This document shows positions 1 to 5,097 of a stretch of 5,097 nt of DNA, piece by piece (positions within the stretch are counted from its first letter, which is position 1; every line of letters begins with the position of its first letter). Source of the DNA: an uncultured Coriobacteriia bacterium (GTDB lineage: Bacteria > Actinomycetota > Coriobacteriia > Coriobacteriales > QAMH01). The stretch is from assembly GCA_902478425.1 (NCBI GenBank), contig CABSKV010000094.1, positions 1 to 5,097 on the forward strand, in the 5' to 3' direction. Position numbers and translations under genes: made by a program. The notes beneath the pieces were generated by a model. The model ran no database searches and was not told where the DNA came from. It saw only the letters and a program-made list of their open reading frames with translations.

Positions 1-304
1 GGCTGAACGCCGTGACACGCCGGTAGATGGCGCTCCTCAGGTTGCGCCCGAAGCCCATGGCTGCACATGCCGCGCAAAGCCCCGCCGCGACATCGGCAAC
101 GACGCAGCCGAGCGCCCAGAGCAGCATGATGCCACCGGTCGAGAAGATGTAGGGAATATCGCCATTCACGACGCCGATATCGATGACCTCGCTCATGAGG
201 TTGGGAATCATGAGATCGCAGCCCACGCGAATGGCGGTAAGGACGAACGCCCCTACGAAGAGGGGCGTGAAGCGCATGAAGTATTTCCTGACGAGACCGA
301 GCAT
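1..304 (-). CDS. ABC exporter permease/ATPase subunit, N-terminal part (runs off left edge)
   Basis: Only the first 101 codons are in the window. They read as the start of a type 1 ABC exporter, in which a six-helix membrane domain is fused to an ATPase; such proteins usually have 570-600 aa and often work as heterodimers exporting drugs or lipids. Visible: a short basic N-terminus (VRKYFMRF), a first membrane helix at about residues 13-33, the conserved turn IPNLMSEVIDIGVVNGD at 33-49, a second helix at about 52-80, and the coupling-helix lead-in MGFGRNLRSAIYRRV at 83-97, which is very typical of MdlA/YheI-like subunits. Walker A and B would lie outside the window. The ATG at 304 is the only plausible start before an in-frame stop at 325-323. 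It lies 11 nt after the galE stop, with AGGAG in the galE tail 15 nt upstream, so translation may be coupled to galE. The substrate cannot be told. The family call is firm, the function open. Confidence 0.85.
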   Translation of the reverse strand, partial: MLGLVRKYFMRFTPLFVGAFVLTAIRVGCDLMIPNLMSEVIDIGVVNGDIPYIFSTGGIMLLWALGCVVADVAAGLCAACAAMGFGRNLRSAIYRRVTAFS

Positions 305-315
305 GAGCGGCCGGG

Positions 316-1332
316 CTAGCTCCTATACCCGTTGGGGTTGGCCTGCTGCCAGCGCCACGAATCCTCGCACATCTCCGCGATGCCGTATTGCGCCTTCCAA
401 CCGAGCTCGTCGGCCGCCTTGCTGCAATCAGCGTAGCAAGCTGCTATATCGCCCGCACGGCGCGGTTTGATGACGTACGGAACCGTGACGCCCGTGGCCT
501 CCTCGAACGCGTGCACGAGCTCGAGCACGCTCGTGCCGTTGCCCGTGCCGAGGTTGTAGATGTGCAGGCCACCAGCGGGGCTAATCGCCTTGAGCGCGGC
601 GACATGCCCGCTCGCGAGGTCCATCACGTGGATGTAATCGCGCACGCCGGTGCCATCGGGCGTGTCGTAGTCATCGCCGAAGACGCCGAGCTCGGCGAGC
701 TTTCCAACCGCGACCTGCGTGATATACGGCATGAGGTTGTTGGGGATGCCGGCAGGATCCTCGCCCATGGTGCCTGACGGATGCGCGCCGATGGGGTTGA
801 AGTAACGCAGCAGCACGACGTTCATGTCCGGAATGGCATGCTGCACGTCGGTGAGGATGTCCTCGATGATGGACTTAGTGCGCCCGTAGGGGTTGGTGAC
901 CTCGCCCTTGGGCATGTCCTCGGTCAAGGGCAGGCTCTCGGGTGTGCCATATACCGTGGCCGAGCTCGAGAAGATGATGTTCTTGCACCCAGCATCGCGC
1001 ATGGCCTCGAGCAGCTTGACCGTACCGCCCACGTTGTTGTCGTAGTACTCGATGGGCTTCTCGACAGACTCGCCCACTGCCTTGAGGCCGGCGAAGTGAA
1101 TCACGCAATCGATGTCGTTTTGGGAAAAGACCTCGCGCAGATTGTCCGCATCTCGAATGTCTCCTTCGATGAAGGGCACGTCAACACCCGTAATCGCCTT
1201 GATGCGCTCGAAGACGATTGGCGAGGAATTGCAGAGATTGTCATACGCAATAGGCTCGTGACCGGCTTGCAGAAGCTCGATGATCGTGTGGCTTCCGATG
1301 AAGCCCACTCCGCCCGTGACCAGAATCTTCAT
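316..1332 (-). CDS. galE: UDP-glucose 4-epimerase GalE
   Basis: Cytosolic short-chain dehydrogenase/reductase enzyme that interconverts UDP-galactose and UDP-glucose with tightly bound NAD+ (Leloir pathway; supplies UDP-Gal for glycans). The protein is 338 aa, the same length as E. coli GalE. Visible: Rossmann motif TGGVGFIG at 6-13, Asp31 (YDNL) for the NAD adenosine, HFAGLKAVGES at 79-89, catalytic SSSATVYG with Ser124, and Tyr149-x3-Lys153 (YGRTK), at the same numbers as in E. coli. The C-terminal sugar-nucleotide part has LRYFNPIGAHPSG at 175-187 and RRAGDIAACYAD at 291-302. In the latter, Cys299 replaces the E. coli Tyr299, as in human GALE (Cys307), which suggests use of N-acetylated UDP-sugars too. 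I chose ATG 1332 because GAGGAG lies just upstream; the TTG at 1344 would put this site inside the coding region. It may be co-transcribed with the ABC gene that follows. Confidence 0.97.
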   Translation of the reverse strand: MKILVTGGVGFIGSHTIIELLQAGHEPIAYDNLCNSSPIVFERIKAITGVDVPFIEGDIRDADNLREVFSQNDIDCVIHFAGLKAVGESVEKPIEYYDNNVGGTVKLLEAMRDAGCKNIIFSSSATVYGTPESLPLTEDMPKGEVTNPYGRTKSIIEDILTDVQHAIPDMNVVLLRYFNPIGAHPSGTMGEDPAGIPNNLMPYITQVAVGKLAELGVFGDDYDTPDGTGVRDYIHVMDLASGHVAALKAISPAGGLHIYNLGTGNGTSVLELVHAFEEATGVTVPYVIKPRRAGDIAACYADCSKAADELGWKAQYGIAEMCEDSWRWQQANPNGYRS

Positions 1333-1336
1333 TGCT

Positions 1337-1342
1337 CTCCTC
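1337..1342 (-). promoter_or_regulatory. galE ribosome binding site
   Basis: GAGGAG on the minus strand, 4 nt before ATG 1332 (6 nt if counted from GAGG). It decides the galE start against the in-frame TTG at 1344. Confidence 0.7.
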
Positions 1343-1370
1343 AATACGCTGACAGCCGAGACATGCGTCT

Positions 1371-1397
1371 ATGATAGTACAGGAACACGAGGTGCAA
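1371..1397 (-). promoter_or_regulatory. putative galE promoter
   Basis: On the minus strand, TATCAT (1376-1371) matches the -10 consensus at 5 of 6 bases. TTGCAC (1397-1392) lies 15 nt upstream, or TTTGCA 16 nt upstream, as a weak -35. Transcription would start near 1364, giving a leader of about 30 nt with the galE ribosome binding site in it. The antiporter gene ends at 1429 without a visible terminator, so read-through into galE is also possible. The spacing is short, hence modest confidence. Confidence 0.4.
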
Positions 1398-1428
1398 ACG
1401 GGTATTTGAGCATCTGGGCGCGAAGCCG

Positions 1429-2625
1429 TTACTTGCGCAAGCCCACGACGTAGAACAGCAACATGAGCAGCGAGCTTGCGCCCATCACGATGGCAAGGCC
1501 GCCCACGTAACTCGTCCATGGCAAGGTCATGACGACGGTACCCACGGCGCCGAGCACCGTGTACATGAAGTTCGCGATCGCGCTTGCCGAGCCGACTTGC
1601 TCGGGCGGCTGGTCGAGCAAGATCACGAACGCGTGCGGGCGGATGATGCCCTCCATGAGGGCGTACGGTGCGAAGGTGAGGAAGAGCGCGAGCGGCCCCA
1701 TCGGCCCGAAGAACCAGGTGAGCACGCCGCCTGCCAACCCGAGCACGATGCAAGCCAGCGTGAGCGGCTTGGGGCGCATCGCCTTCGATACGCGCAGGTA
1801 GACGAAGGGCGCGATGACGCTGATGCCGCAGGTGCCGGCGTACACGAGGTTGTAGACGAAGTAGCCAGCGCCGAAGTCATCGAGCAGGATATACGAGGCC
1901 ACGGCGATATAGCCCATGTAGGGCAGACCAGCTAGCGCGACGATGAGAGCCATGGATAGAAAGGCGCGGCGCGACAACAGCGCGCGCCCGCGCGAGAGCA
2001 TGTCGCGCACTGCGGGCATGACCCCCGAGGCGAGGCGCTGGCTCGGTTGCAGGGTCTCGGTGACGAGCGATGCAAGGACCAGGTCGACGGCCCCCATGAC
2101 GGCAAGCGCCACGAAGATCTCGCGCCAGCCACCAATGCTCAGGAACAAGGTGCCGAGAAACGGCGCGAGCACCGGCCCGATGATGACGAGCGATTGCAGA
2201 AGCGACATCGCGAACTTGAGGTCCTTGTCGGTGTAAGCATCCTTGATGAGCGCCGTCACGTTGGTCTCGACCAAACCAAAGCCGATGGCTTGGCCGATGC
2301 GGAAGGCCGTGAGCATGAGCACGGAGCTTGAAAGCGCACAGCCGACCGAGGAAGCGGCGAATATCGCACAGCTCGCCACGAGGATGGGCTTGCGCCCGAA
2401 CTTGTCGGAAAGCGGGCCGGCGACGAGAATCGCGAACGCCGAAACGAACATGAACATGAACATCGTGAGGTTGAGAAACGATGCCGTCGTGTCGAACTCG
2501 TGGAGCAGACCGGGCAGCGCCGGCACGTACATGTCAATCGCAAGGATGAGCGTCGTGTTGATAATGAGGATGCACGCGAGGAAAGAGCGCGGACCGAGTC
2601 GTTTCTGTGGCGATGCGAGTTGCAT
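1429..2625 (-). CDS. MFS multidrug exporter, Bcr/CflA-like (DHA1) H+ antiporter
   Basis: 398-aa inner-membrane protein of the major facilitator superfamily, drug:H+ antiporter 1 type; members of this group expel drugs such as bicyclomycin, chloramphenicol or sulfonamides using the proton gradient. Twelve hydrophobic helices can be drawn, split by a basic cytoplasmic loop at about 188-220. Visible signatures: DMYVPALPGL at 31-40 in helix 1 (the hallmark DMYxPALP of Bcr/CflA), motif A GPLSDKFGRKP at 70-80, motif B around Arg109 (AFRIGQAIGFG, 107-117), motif C IGPVLAPFLGTL at 149-160, and GGWREIF at 165-171. It follows the TetR gene by 63 nt on the same strand, a common efflux-plus-repressor pair. 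There is no ribosome binding site before ATG 2625, but a promoter ends 7 nt before it, so the mRNA may be leaderless. The next in-frame ATG (residue 32) would cut off helix 1. The substrate cannot be deduced. Confidence 0.92.
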   Translation of the reverse strand: MQLASPQKRLGPRSFLACILIINTTLILAIDMYVPALPGLLHEFDTTASFLNLTMFMFMFVSAFAILVAGPLSDKFGRKPILVASCAIFAASSVGCALSSSVLMLTAFRIGQAIGFGLVETNVTALIKDAYTDKDLKFAMSLLQSLVIIGPVLAPFLGTLFLSIGGWREIFVALAVMGAVDLVLASLVTETLQPSQRLASGVMPAVRDMLSRGRALLSRRAFLSMALIVALAGLPYMGYIAVASYILLDDFGAGYFVYNLVYAGTCGISVIAPFVYLRVSKAMRPKPLTLACIVLGLAGGVLTWFFGPMGPLALFLTFAPYALMEGIIRPHAFVILLDQPPEQVGSASAIANFMYTVLGAVGTVVMTLPWTSYVGGLAIVMGASSLLMLLFYVVGLRK

Positions 2626-2632
2626 GCGCTAT

Positions 2633-2661
2633 AGGATAGCGAAAACGCGACAGCATGTCAG
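2633..2661 (-). promoter_or_regulatory. putative promoter of the MFS gene, leaderless start
   Basis: On the minus strand, CTGACA (2661-2656; 5 of 6 matches to TTGACA), 17 nt, then TATCCT (2638-2633; TANNNT, 4 of 6 matches to TATAAT). Only 7 nt separate the -10 box from ATG 2625, so transcription should start at or within a base or two of the A of the start codon. No Shine-Dalgarno sequence is present. It lies in the 63-nt gap after the TetR gene and gives the exporter a promoter of its own. Confidence 0.55.
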
Positions 2662-2688
2662 GGGCGCCGTATCACGAAACACGCGCCG

Positions 2689-3258
2689 TTAGACGTCAAC
2701 GCCGAGGGCAGCGAGGCCGCCTTGAATGAAGCAATCGAGCGCTTCCTGATATTGCCTCCACTCGGCATCATCTGCGACGGTCGAGGTCGCGACGGAATAG
2801 CACCCGCTCATCTGAAAGAGGCAGATGGCATGCGCGAGATGGTCGGGCACGCCCGCCTTTCGCAGCTTCTCCTTCACCGTGTCGAGACCCTTGGGCGCGA
2901 AAATGCGCATGCTCGTGGGAAGGAAGCGCTCGTCGGCAACGACGCCCGAGTAGATCCCCGCATCACGCAAGCGCTCGCAAAACGGGTGCACGGGCCTGTT
3001 TGCCCGGCAGCTTACGCAGGCGAAGTGCTCATCGATGGTCTGCGTCTGGCCATAGAAGTGCTCGACCGTACGCTCGTACGCCTCGCCCACATTGCTGAAG
3101 TGCGCGTATAGCGTCCCTCGGCTCACGCCCGCCTCACGCGCAAGCTCGCTCATCGTGATGGACTGCAGCGGCTTTCGTGCGAGCAGGCGCGCGAGCGCAT
3201 CGCATATGGCATGCTCGGACTGAACATAGCGCGGATCATTCTGGTTCGACATGCGCAT
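2689..3258 (-). CDS. TetR/AcrR-family transcriptional regulator
   Basis: 189-aa one-domain regulator with an N-terminal helix-turn-helix, expected to bind a palindromic operator as a dimer and leave it when a ligand enters the C-terminal domain. The DNA-binding domain is clear: YVQSEHAICDALARLL at 11-26, then TMSELAREAGVSRGTLYAHF at 35-54, the recognition helix ending in the family's GTLYxHF. The C-terminal two thirds are divergent, as usual for ligand domains, but carry an odd cluster Cys81-x2-Cys84-x6-His91-x2-Cys94 and further Cys residues near 146, 153 and 176. The start is uncertain: ATG 3258 and ATG 3252 (187 aa) are both possible, neither with a good ribosome binding site; a TTG at 3282 lies inside the operator and is unlikely. 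It precedes the MFS exporter on the same strand and diverges from the DUF262 genes. Probable role: self-repression and control of the exporter; control of the DUF262 pair is only possible. Confidence 0.9.
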   Translation of the reverse strand: MRMSNQNDPRYVQSEHAICDALARLLARKPLQSITMSELAREAGVSRGTLYAHFSNVGEAYERTVEHFYGQTQTIDEHFACVSCRANRPVHPFCERLRDAGIYSGVVADERFLPTSMRIFAPKGLDTVKEKLRKAGVPDHLAHAICLFQMSGCYSVATSTVADDAEWRQYQEALDCFIQGGLAALGVDV

Positions 3259-3272
3259 CACTTTTACCCAAC

Positions 3273-3293
3273 TATTGAACAACTTGTTCGATA
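3273..3293. promoter_or_regulatory. 21-bp palindromic operator, probably for the adjacent TetR regulator
   Basis: Two 10-bp arms, TATTGAACAA and TTGTTCGATA, flank a single central C at 3283; 9 of 10 arm positions pair. Size, odd-base centre and place (just upstream of the regulator start, over its predicted transcription start) are typical of TetR-family operators. I found no second copy before the MFS gene. The repeat is seen directly; the binding protein is inferred. Confidence 0.7.
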
Positions 3294-3298
3294 TTGTA
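3293..3298 (-). promoter_or_regulatory. -10 box of the tetR-type gene
   Basis: TACAAT on the minus strand (3298-3293) matches the -10 consensus at 5 of 6 bases; no good -35 is visible 16-18 nt upstream. Transcription would start near 3286, inside the palindrome at 3273-3293, leaving a leader of about 28 nt. A regulator bound to the palindrome would block this promoter. Confidence 0.45.
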
Positions 3299-3335
3299 CT
3301 TCAAGCCGCCCTGCGAAGGGATGAAAATAGAGTCA

Positions 3336-3341
3336 TATAAC
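3336..3341 (+). promoter_or_regulatory. possible -10 box for the DUF262 gene pair
   Basis: TATAAC (5 of 6 matches) on the plus strand, 28 nt before the first DUF262 ATG. The -35 area (around 3312-3318, TGCGAAG) is poor, so the promoter may be weak or activator-dependent. The palindrome lies about 43 bp upstream of this box, too far to block RNA polymerase in the simplest way. Confidence 0.35.
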
Positions 3342-3355
3342 CCGCAATCGCAGCG

Positions 3356-3361
3356 AGGGGG
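3356..3361 (+). promoter_or_regulatory. ribosome binding site of the first DUF262 gene
   Basis: AGGGGG, 8 nt before ATG 3370: a strong site with normal spacing that fixes this start. Confidence 0.7.
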
Positions 3362-3369
3362 TCAACCGT

Positions 3370-4449
3370 ATGGACATCACTCAGCAATCGCTCCTCGACA
3401 TACTCGGCGAGAAGGACGTTCGCTTCGTAATCCCCGTCTACCAGAGGGCCTATTCATGGACGCAGCGACAGTGCCAGGAGCTCTGGCGCGACATACTGCG
3501 AGCCGCAAAAGTCGAAGGACGACATTTTGTCGGAACCGTCCTCTACACGCCAGAGAATGACGATGCCCAGGGGCGCAGGCGTATCGCCATCATCGACGGG
3601 CAGCAGCGCCTCACCACGCTCACGATCCTCATCTGCGCGCTCGCGGGATACCTCGAGAGGCACGAGGGCGCTTTACCGGGACAGACACCCGCCTCGCTTG
3701 CCCAGAACTACCTGATCGTCCAGGATGATGCGCCTGCATGCAAACTCGTCCTTTCCCCCCGAGATGACGACACGCTGCAGGCAGTCGTCCTGGGCGCCCC
3801 CATGCCCGCCAAACCATCTGCACGCATCATGGAAAACCTTGCGTTCTTCCGCGAGCAGATGGGCACGGACGACTTTGACGTCCAGACATTCTGGCGTGGT
3901 CTGAAGGGACTCTTCGCCATCACCGCGCAAGTCGACGATCCTGACCAGGCACAAAGCATCTTCGAAGGCCTCAACTCCAAGGGCTATCCGCTCACCATTG
4001 CCGACCTCGTGCGCAATTATCTGCTGCTGACCGAATCGCATGACGAGCAGACGCGCTTGTACGATGAGTACTGGCGGCCGATGGAAGAGCTCTTCGTTCC
4101 CGATCCGGGCTCGCTGCGCCTCGACAACGCCATCAAGGGATGGCTGTCCGTGCGCTTCCCACGCACGCGCATGAAAAGCGCCGAAAGCGTGTATAGCGGC
4201 TTCAAGCAGTACATCGAAGACGAATACGACGGCACGAAGGAAGACCTTCTACACGAGTTGCGTGGATTCAGCCTCGTCTGGGCCGAGAACTACCGCTATC
4301 ACGCGGTCAAGAAGTTCAAGTCCTCGTACGACTGGGCACGCAACGGAGCACCGACGCTCACGTCAAACTACCCGCTCAAGCCCGCGAGCAACCCGGAGTA
4401 CGCCGAGCGCGTGCGCAAGGAGCTCAAGTCCGTTGACGCGAACATGTAG
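3370..4449 (+). CDS. DUF262 (GmrS-like, DGQQR) protein, short form without visible nuclease domain
   Basis: 359-aa protein opening with the DUF262 domain found in GmrSD type IV restriction enzymes, BrxU and SspE. In those, a ParB/sulfiredoxin-like fold binds and hydrolyses nucleotides and controls a C-terminal DUF1524 HNH nuclease. Visible: IPVYQRAYSWTQRQCQELW at 21-39, HFVGTVLY at 52-59, IIDGQQRLTTL at 74-84 with the NTPase-linked DGQQR at 76-80, and FEGLNSKGYPLTIADLVRNYLL at 198-219 (the usual end of the domain), followed by a helical part with YDEYWRPMEELF at 231-242. Fused DUF262-DUF1524 proteins usually have 550-700 aa; here the reading frame ends soon after the helical part, and I see no HIxP-type His/Asn catalytic motif. 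The last 30 residues (TLTSNYPL, NPEYAERV) may be a nuclease-domain remnant, but weakly so. A paralogue starts 15 nt downstream, so both are probably one operon. It could be a regulatory subunit or a degenerate copy. Confidence 0.85.
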   Translation: MDITQQSLLDILGEKDVRFVIPVYQRAYSWTQRQCQELWRDILRAAKVEGRHFVGTVLYTPENDDAQGRRRIAIIDGQQRLTTLTILICALAGYLERHEGALPGQTPASLAQNYLIVQDDAPACKLVLSPRDDDTLQAVVLGAPMPAKPSARIMENLAFFREQMGTDDFDVQTFWRGLKGLFAITAQVDDPDQAQSIFEGLNSKGYPLTIADLVRNYLLLTESHDEQTRLYDEYWRPMEELFVPDPGSLRLDNAIKGWLSVRFPRTRMKSAESVYSGFKQYIEDEYDGTKEDLLHELRGFSLVWAENYRYHAVKKFKSSYDWARNGAPTLTSNYPLKPASNPEYAERVRKELKSVDANM

Positions 4450-4450
4450 G

Positions 4451-4459
4451 GGGAGGGAG
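4451..4459 (+). promoter_or_regulatory. ribosome binding site of the second DUF262 gene
   Basis: GGGAGGGAG ends 5 nt before ATG 4465 (its GGAGG core 8 nt before). It lies wholly in the 15-nt gap after the first gene's stop codon and supports independent, efficient translation of the second gene from a shared mRNA. Confidence 0.75.
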
Positions 4460-4464
4460 CCATC

Positions 4465-5097
4465 ATGATAGCAAGCGAGCAAAACCTTCTCGAGTTCCTG
4501 GGAGCCCAAGACACGCAACTTGTCATACCCGTCTACCAGCGCGTCTACTCGTGGACCGAGCGTCAATGCGAGGAGCTGTGGGCCGATCTTCAACGTTGCG
4601 TCGCTGTGGACAAGGCGCATTTCATGGGAGCGCTCCTCTATACCGAGGAAGGGGCATCCGATAGCTCGATGCGTCGTCTCGACCTCATCGACGGGCAGCA
4701 GCGCATGGCAACGATCACGCTGCTCTTGCTCGCGCTACGCAACACCCTGCGCAAAGGCGAGATGACAATCGATGGTACGAGTGCCGATGATATAGACGCG
4801 CGCTTCCTTCACGTGCGCGATGCGAAGGGCGTGCAGCTCAAGTTACTGCTCTCGCGTAGCGATCGCGAAACGCTTGCGGCCCTCATCGATGGAAGCAAAC
4901 TTCCGGAAGAAGACGAACTCTCCACGTACCTGACCGATAACCTGGCTTTCTTCGAAAAGCGCATGATACAGCAGCAAGCCGTATCGCAGGTCTGGACGGG
5001 GCTCCAGAAGCTCTACGTGATTGCCGCGCAGCTCGAAGCCGGCGATCAGCCCCAGCTCGTGTTCGAGAGCCTCAACTCCAAGGGTATGCCGCTACGC
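4465..5097 (+). CDS. DUF262 (GmrS-like, DGQQR) protein, N-terminal part (runs off right edge)
   Basis: The frame is open from ATG 4465 to the window edge: 211 codons with no stop. It is a paralogue of the gene before it. The first 80 residues align without a gap and 42 are identical by my hand count. Visible: IPVYQRVYSWTERQCEELW at 21-39, HFMGALLYT at 52-60, LIDGQQRMATITLLLLAL at 74-91 with DGQQR at 76-80, DNLAFFEKRM at 158-167, and FESLNSKGMPL at 200-210, where the window ends at the domain's C-terminal edge. Whether a helical part and a DUF1524 HNH nuclease follow cannot be seen; if so, this would be the effector and the shorter upstream gene its partner. A role in defence against modified phage DNA is known for family members (GmrSD, SspE, BrxU) but is only inferred here. 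Confidence 0.88.
   Translation, partial: MIASEQNLLEFLGAQDTQLVIPVYQRVYSWTERQCEELWADLQRCVAVDKAHFMGALLYTEEGASDSSMRRLDLIDGQQRMATITLLLLALRNTLRKGEMTIDGTSADDIDARFLHVRDAKGVQLKLLLSRSDRETLAALIDGSKLPEEDELSTYLTDNLAFFEKRMIQQQAVSQVWTGLQKLYVIAAQLEAGDQPQLVFESLNSKGMPLR

Noticed and set aside
388..1374. Long open frames on the plus strand opposite galE (388-777 and 781-1374)
   Set aside because: They are antisense to a galE with every catalytic motif, and their translations show no recognisable motif; high-GC codon bias makes such shadow frames common.
1333..1428. Gap between the exporter gene and galE, checked for a terminator or small gene
   Set aside because: There is no hairpin with a T-run and no credible small ORF; only the galE promoter and ribosome binding site can be supported.
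2652..2662. GACA/TGTC inverted repeat overlapping the exporter -35 box, considered as a second operator
   Set aside because: The arms are only 4 bp and unrelated to the 21-bp palindrome at 3273-3293.
2663..2687. Imperfect hairpin (GGCGC/GCGCC arms) between the regulator and exporter genes, considered as a terminator
   Set aside because: It has a bulge and wobble pairs and no T-run follows on the minus strand, so it is not an intrinsic terminator; it may only modulate read-through.
3259..3282. Longer regulator reading frame from TTG at 3282
   Set aside because: The TTG lies inside the palindrome and close to the predicted transcription start; the extra residues (MFNSWVKV) do not resemble a TetR N-terminus. 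ATG 3258 or 3252 is more likely.
3309..3320. Small hairpin CCCT-GCGA-AGGG in the divergent intergenic region
   Set aside because: A 4-bp stem is expected by chance in GC-rich DNA, and it lies upstream of the predicted plus-strand transcription start.

Overview
The window looks like chromosome from a GC-rich actinobacterium. The protein style (TetR regulator, Bcr-like exporter, E. coli-length GalE) and the apparently leaderless gene with a TANNNT box fit Coriobacteriia best, but that is an inference with no marker gene behind it. There is no RNA gene, CRISPR array or insertion sequence that I can recognise, and gene density is high.

Layout: four genes lie on the minus strand and two on the plus strand, diverging from an intergenic region of about 110 bp at 3259-3369. 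Reading leftward from it come a TetR-family regulator (3258-2689), a 12-helix drug/H+ antiporter of the Bcr/CflA type (2625-1429), galE (1332-316) and, 11 nt after galE, the start of a type 1 ABC exporter subunit that runs off the left edge (304-1). Reading rightward come two tandem, clearly paralogous DUF262 (GmrS-like, DGQQR motif) genes. The first is complete but only 359 aa; the second is cut by the right edge after 211 codons.

How they work together: the regulator and antiporter look like a self-regulated efflux cassette. A 21-bp near-perfect palindrome sits exactly where transcription of the regulator should start and is the likely operator. The antiporter also has its own promoter whose start point falls on its ATG, suggesting a leaderless mRNA. 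GalE supplies UDP-galactose, and its gatekeeper residue is Cys (as in human GALE), so it may also epimerise UDP-GlcNAc/GalNAc for surface glycans. The DUF262 pair is most likely a defence or type IV restriction-type module. The first member keeps the NTPase-like N-terminal domain but has no visible HNH (DUF1524) nuclease, so it may act as partner or regulator of the second. This pair is the most interesting part of the window.
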